From Flavobacteriales bacterium (GTDB taxonomy: Bacteria > Bacteroidota > Bacteroidia > Flavobacteriales > Flavobacteriaceae): a stretch of 38,261 bases of DNA. Positions within the stretch are counted from its first letter, which is position 1; the number at the start of each line of letters is the position of its first letter. Position numbers and translations under genes: made by a program. The notes below the pieces were generated by a model that saw nothing but the letters and a program-made list of their open reading frames with translations, did not search any database and had not been told where the DNA came from. The DNA lies in the NCBI GenBank assembly GCA_026985675.1, contig JALSPZ010000158.1, positions 1 to 38,261 on the forward strand, given 5' to 3'. Shown here piece by piece: positions 35,419-38,261 of this stretch.

Positions 35419-36120
35419 ATGGAAAAGTCAAGAGAAATTATAGGAAATATTATTAAAGAAGAATCCATCAGTTTAGTCAACCATCACAAATTGCAGGATA
35501 CGGTTGTTATCAATATTGATCGCCCTTTCCCCGGACTTCACGGTTTTGATTTTGATATAATCTCCAAGCCCCGATCCGTGATTATTGCTACTTCGGAACT
35601 ATATTCTTTTGCTAAAATTTTACGAAAAGCTAAAAAAATCAATGCAACTACTGATTTTGATATCAATGCTTCTTTTGCAAAGATAAAATCCGGAAAACAA
35701 ATTATTTATGGTATAAGAATTAAAGGTTTGGATTCTTATGAACAAATTCCGGAATTACAAAAACTACTACAACATTATGGTTTTCAGCTATTAAAAAAGA
35801 AAAAAATATCTACTGATAAGCCTGTTTCCATCAAAATAAGTAAATTTTTCCATATTGAAAAAATAGAAGATAATATTTATAAAGACACCTGCATAAACTC
35901 AATGTATTTTATTGAAATTCCACATTATTTATCTTGGGAGCAATTCAAAGAAATCACCTATAAAATTAAAAACAATATCAGTAATAACAATTATGATGTA
36001 GCCAAAGGTTTATTTTATAAAGACGATACCGTTAAAGATATTGTCAGAATTTACAAACCCAATATATCGAAAGAACTTTTGGAAGAAATAAAAAATAGGT
36101 ATTATAAAGAATTAATATAA
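35419..36120 (+). CDS. Unknown 233-residue protein paired with the LigD-type polymerase
   Basis: ATG 35419 (M-E-K-S-R-E-I-I-G-N-I-I-K-E-E); an in-frame start 48 bases earlier would add a low-complexity Phe/Lys leader and is rejected. No signal peptide, membrane span, Cys cluster or domain that I recognise. It appears as a soluble alpha/beta protein with N-terminal D-T-V-V-I-N-I-D-R-P-F-P-G-L-H-G, an alternating Lys-rich middle (L-L-K-K-K-K-I-S) and a helical C-terminus (E-L-L-E-E-I-K-N-R-Y-Y-K-E-L-I). Its stop is one base ahead of the polymerase ATG, so the pair is surely co-transcribed and probably co-functional. Base use is AT-rich like its neighbours. Inference: a DNA- or polymerase-associated accessory factor; nothing in the sequence proves it. 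Confidence 0.8.
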   Translation: MEKSREIIGNIIKEESISLVNHHKLQDTVVINIDRPFPGLHGFDFDIISKPRSVIIATSELYSFAKILRKAKKINATTDFDINASFAKIKSGKQIIYGIRIKGLDSYEQIPELQKLLQHYGFQLLKKKKISTDKPVSIKISKFFHIEKIEDNIYKDTCINSMYFIEIPHYLSWEQFKEITYKIKNNISNNNYDVAKGLFYKDDTVKDIVRIYKPNISKELLEEIKNRYYKELI

Positions 36121-36121
36121 T

Positions 36122-37033
36122 ATGACAACAAAAAATTACGAATATTTCAGTTATGAAGTGGATGGATTAATAATTGAATCCAAACATCCGGATAAGTTAT
36201 ATTGGCCTGAAGCCGGTGTTACAAAAAAAGATTTAATGGATTACTATAATAAGATTGGGGATTATATGATGCCATTTTTAAAAGAAAGACCGCTTACTTT
36301 ACATTTTTTTCCTTATGGAATACATAAATTTTCTTTTTATAAACGAGATTATGATATAAAAGCTCCCGAAGAATTTATAAAAACATATCTTTATGAGGAA
36401 GCTACACAAGATAAAGTTATGCGTGTGCCTGTAGTGAAAAACAAAGCCGGATTGGTGTATTTAGCCTCACGCGGTTGTCTGGAGATTCATGCTTGGGGGT
36501 CAACTTATCCGGATTTTGAGCTTCCTGATTTAGCTATTTTTGATTTGGATATTGGGGGGCATGTTCCATTTGAAAAAGTTATAGAAACAGCTAACATTTT
36601 GAAACAAGAATTGGATCGTAGAAATATTAAAGCTTTTCCCAAAACTTCCGGTGGAACCGGTATGCATGTATATATCCCTTTAAAAAAAATATACACATTT
36701 GATCAAGTAAGAGAATGGACTTTGGAGGTAGCTTTATTTCTATCAGAAAAATATCCCAATTTAATCACTACCAATAAACAACAAAGAAAAACTCATAGTG
36801 GAGATAAGGTAGTGTTAGATTATTTGCAAAATGCCATCACTAGAAATACGGCTGCTCCATATACTCCAAGAGCTAATCCGGAAGCAAAAGTTTCCACTCC
36901 ACTCCAATGGGAAGAAATTGAAAGAGGTAATTTTACTCCTTCTGATTTTACTATTAAAACTATTCCCGAAAGATTAAAAAACATCGGAAACCCTTTTGAA
37001 TATTTATTTAAAAATCCTCAAGTATTAAACTAA
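36122..37033 (+). CDS. Stand-alone LigD-type polymerase domain (archaeo-eukaryotic primase superfamily)
   Basis: 303 residues, the length of the LigD polymerase module alone, with no ligase or phosphoesterase domain. Catalytic features are intact: F-D-L-D with D141 and D143, K-T-S-G-G-T-G-M-H (SGGTG 176-180, H182) and the third acidic residue D233 in V-V-L-D-Y-L-Q-N. R-P-L-T-L-H-F-F-P and A-S-R-G-C-L-E-I-H-A-W are the family's nucleic-acid-facing strands. By family knowledge it adds ribo- or deoxyribonucleotides in end-joining or gap-filling repair. No Ku or ATP-dependent ligase gene is in the window. Its 3' end overlaps the convergent exonuclease III gene by 26 bases. Confidence 0.9.
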   Translation: MTTKNYEYFSYEVDGLIIESKHPDKLYWPEAGVTKKDLMDYYNKIGDYMMPFLKERPLTLHFFPYGIHKFSFYKRDYDIKAPEEFIKTYLYEEATQDKVMRVPVVKNKAGLVYLASRGCLEIHAWGSTYPDFELPDLAIFDLDIGGHVPFEKVIETANILKQELDRRNIKAFPKTSGGTGMHVYIPLKKIYTFDQVREWTLEVALFLSEKYPNLITTNKQQRKTHSGDKVVLDYLQNAITRNTAAPYTPRANPEAKVSTPLQWEEIERGNFTPSDFTIKTIPERLKNIGNPFEYLFKNPQVLN

Positions 37034-37775
37034 CAGGACAATGATCCGAACCCAAAATATCATCATGAATGATAACGTCTTTTATTTTATCAATTAGTTT
37101 ATTGCTAACCAAAAAATAATCTATACGCCAACCGGCATTCCTTGCACGCGCATTGAAACGATAATTCCAAAATGTATATTGAATTTTATCGGGATATAAA
37201 TATCTGAAAGCATCTGTAAAACCACTTTCCAATAATTCTGTCATAGCGTCAATTTCCAATTGTGTATAGCCTGCTGTCTTGTTATAGTTAGATTTAGGAT
37301 TTTTTAAATCTATGGGCTGATGAGCCACATTAAAATCTCCACATGCAATTACAGGCTTCTGTGCTTCCAAATTCAACAGAAATTCTTTAAAATCTTTATT
37401 CCACTTAGCTCTATAATCCAAACGTTTTAGTTTTTGTCCGGAATTGGGAACATAAACCGATACCAAAAAAAACTTTTCAAATTCAGCAGTTATCATTCTT
37501 CCTTCATTATCATGTTCTTCCATTCCCATACCGTACAAAACGTTTAAAGGTTTTGTTTTGGAAAGCATAGCCGTTCCCGAATAACCTTTTTTTTCTGCTG
37601 AATTGGCAAAAACATAATCAAACTTCAAGTTTTTTAAAAGTTCTTTTACGGTATTTTCATCCGCTTTTGTTTCTTGTAAGCATAATATATCGGGATTTAT
37701 TTGAAATATGTCTCTGATAAAATCTTTTTTTATAATTGCTCTTAAACCATTTATATTCCAAGTAGTTATTTTCAT
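37008..37775 (-). CDS. xth: Exodeoxyribonuclease III / AP endonuclease
   Basis: 255 residues, normal for the ExoIII family. Active-site residues: N7 (T-W-N-I-N-G), E35 (L-Q-E-T-K-A), S-V-Y-V-P-N-S-G, G-D-F-N-V-A-H with D and N, W-R-I-D-Y-F and the final G-S-D-H-C-P-V. It cleaves at abasic sites and trims 3' ends in base-excision repair. It converges on the LigD-type polymerase with a 26-base overlap of coding ends and no intervening terminator. Confidence 0.94.
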   Translation of the reverse strand: MKITTWNINGLRAIIKKDFIRDIFQINPDILCLQETKADENTVKELLKNLKFDYVFANSAEKKGYSGTAMLSKTKPLNVLYGMGMEEHDNEGRMITAEFEKFFLVSVYVPNSGQKLKRLDYRAKWNKDFKEFLLNLEAQKPVIACGDFNVAHQPIDLKNPKSNYNKTAGYTQLEIDAMTELLESGFTDAFRYLYPDKIQYTFWNYRFNARARNAGWRIDYFLVSNKLIDKIKDVIIHDDILGSDHCPVSLILEDF

Positions 37776-37854
37776 TTTTTTATCTTTTTATTCCTTTACA
37801 AAAATAAAGAATAATATGATAAAACGCTATTTTTTTTCTAATATAAAAAAATTA

Positions 37855-37870
37855 TGGCACGTGTTTTGAA
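37855..37870 (+). promoter_or_regulatory. Near-consensus sigma-54 (-24/-12) promoter for the secreted repeat protein
   Basis: TGGCACGTGTTTTGAA matches the sigma-54 consensus TGGCACG-N4-TTGC(A/T) with correct spacing. The only deviation is A for C at the -12 position (37869). The predicted start of transcription is near 37881, about 33 bases before ATG 37914. No TAnnTTTG element is seen at a competing position. Confidence 0.55.
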
Positions 37871-37913
37871 ATATAGTTATTAGAACCGCAGTTTAATTTA
37901 AAATTTTGTAGTT

Positions 37914-38261
37914 ATGAAAAAATTAGTTTATTTATTCGTTTTAGGATTTATGTTTAACAACATGTATGCGGTCTCAACATTCAGACCTGCATGGAAATTC
38001 ATGGATGAACCGGTTAAACTCAGTATTAGAGGGGTCGATTTTTTTATTTTTCCTTCCGGAGACTTTGATTTTAATACACACCAAAGAAATAATCCATATT
38101 ATTATAATCCGGGAGCATACGGAGTGCGTATAGAAAAAGACAGGTATGGAAAAATTCGTAGAGTTGGAAATGTTTTTATCAATTATAACAGATATGGACA
38201 AGTTCGCAGAATAGGGAATGTTTTTATTCAATATAATAACGAAGGATTTGTAAGAAAAATA
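37914..38261 (+). CDS. Secreted protein with 16-residue R-I-G-N-V repeats, 3' partial
   Basis: 116 residues are visible from ATG 37914; the frame is still open at the window end. Signal peptide M-K-K-L-V-Y-L-F-V-L-G-F-M-F-N-N-M-Y-A. The mature part begins with a short segment (L-S-I-R-G-V-D-F-F-I-F-P-S-G-D-F-D-F) and then tandem 16-residue units R-Y-G-K-I-R-R-V-G-N-V-F-I-N-Y-N / R-Y-G-Q-V-R-R-I-G-N-V-F-I-Q-Y-N. I recall similar small secreted proteins in Flavobacteriia but no known function. A sigma-54-like promoter lies just upstream. Confidence 0.8.
   Translation, partial: MKKLVYLFVLGFMFNNMYAVSTFRPAWKFMDEPVKLSIRGVDFFIFPSGDFDFNTHQRNNPYYYNPGAYGVRIEKDRYGKIRRVGNVFINYNRYGQVRRIGNVFIQYNNEGFVRKI

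Noticed and set aside
37974-38231. Minus-strand open frame of 85 codons at the right edge
   Set aside because: The plus strand here has a signal peptide and protein repeats from 37914 to the window end; the reverse frame is a shadow of these.

Overview
The window looks like a chromosomal piece of an AT-rich Bacteroidetes genome, most likely class Flavobacteriia. The evidence is: type IX secretion (T9SS) C-terminal sorting domains of both kinds (a gliding-motility type B domain and a type A domain), a PorP/SprF-family gene, promoter elements of the form TAnnTTTG with no visible Shine-Dalgarno sequences, a menaquinone gene (menB), and flavobacterial gene orders such as the UbiA-like gene divergent from rsmB and the miaE - DUF2520 - kdsC-like - UbiA run. 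No tRNA, rRNA, CRISPR array or prophage was seen.

Region 1 (1-10840) is a cell-surface block. A giant Asp-rich repeat protein, cut by the left edge, ends in a type B T9SS sorting domain. Its stop overlaps the start of a PorP/SprF-type outer-membrane protein, followed 10 bases later by a TPR + PD40 propeller + OmpA protein resembling PorE. These three genes read as adhesin, dedicated export/attachment partner and periplasmic anchor. Next comes an 801-residue secreted protein built from short G-D-G-x-H-x-G-x-x-N repeats.

Region 2 (10874-16629) holds a UbiA-like membrane protein divergent from an RsmB-type rRNA methyltransferase, a secreted endonuclease I with fibronectin and T9SS type A domains, and a long-chain acyl-CoA ligase closed by a strong terminator.

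Region 3 (16725-26279) is a dense same-strand run of housekeeping genes, many overlapping: TPR protein, DUF368 lipid-carrier transporter, MiaE, DUF2520 Rossmann protein, KdsC-like phosphatase, UbiA prenyltransferase, 3-methyladenine glycosylase, diacylglycerol-kinase-like protein, a small cytochrome c, a ZIP metal transporter, a deacetylase-like protein and a YjjG-like nucleotidase.

Region 4 (26274-34882) mixes strands: PLP aminotransferase, ADP-forming acyl-CoA synthetase, MenB, a sulfide:quinone-oxidoreductase-like flavoprotein with an uncharacterised 57-residue gene behind it, and rpsO-pnp. Convergent pairs are separated by clear hairpin terminators.

Region 5 (34883-38261) is the most unusual for its size: a gene-free 355-base segment bounded by 18-base imperfect inverted repeats (possible MITE or IS remnant), then an unrecognised 233-residue gene one base ahead of a stand-alone LigD-type polymerase (archaeo-eukaryotic primase family), convergent with exonuclease III. 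The window closes with a partial secreted repeat protein preceded by a close match to a sigma-54 promoter. The best candidates for something undescribed are the unknown-gene/LigD-polymerase pair, the surface-protein block of region 1, and the 57-residue gene next to the SQR-like enzyme.
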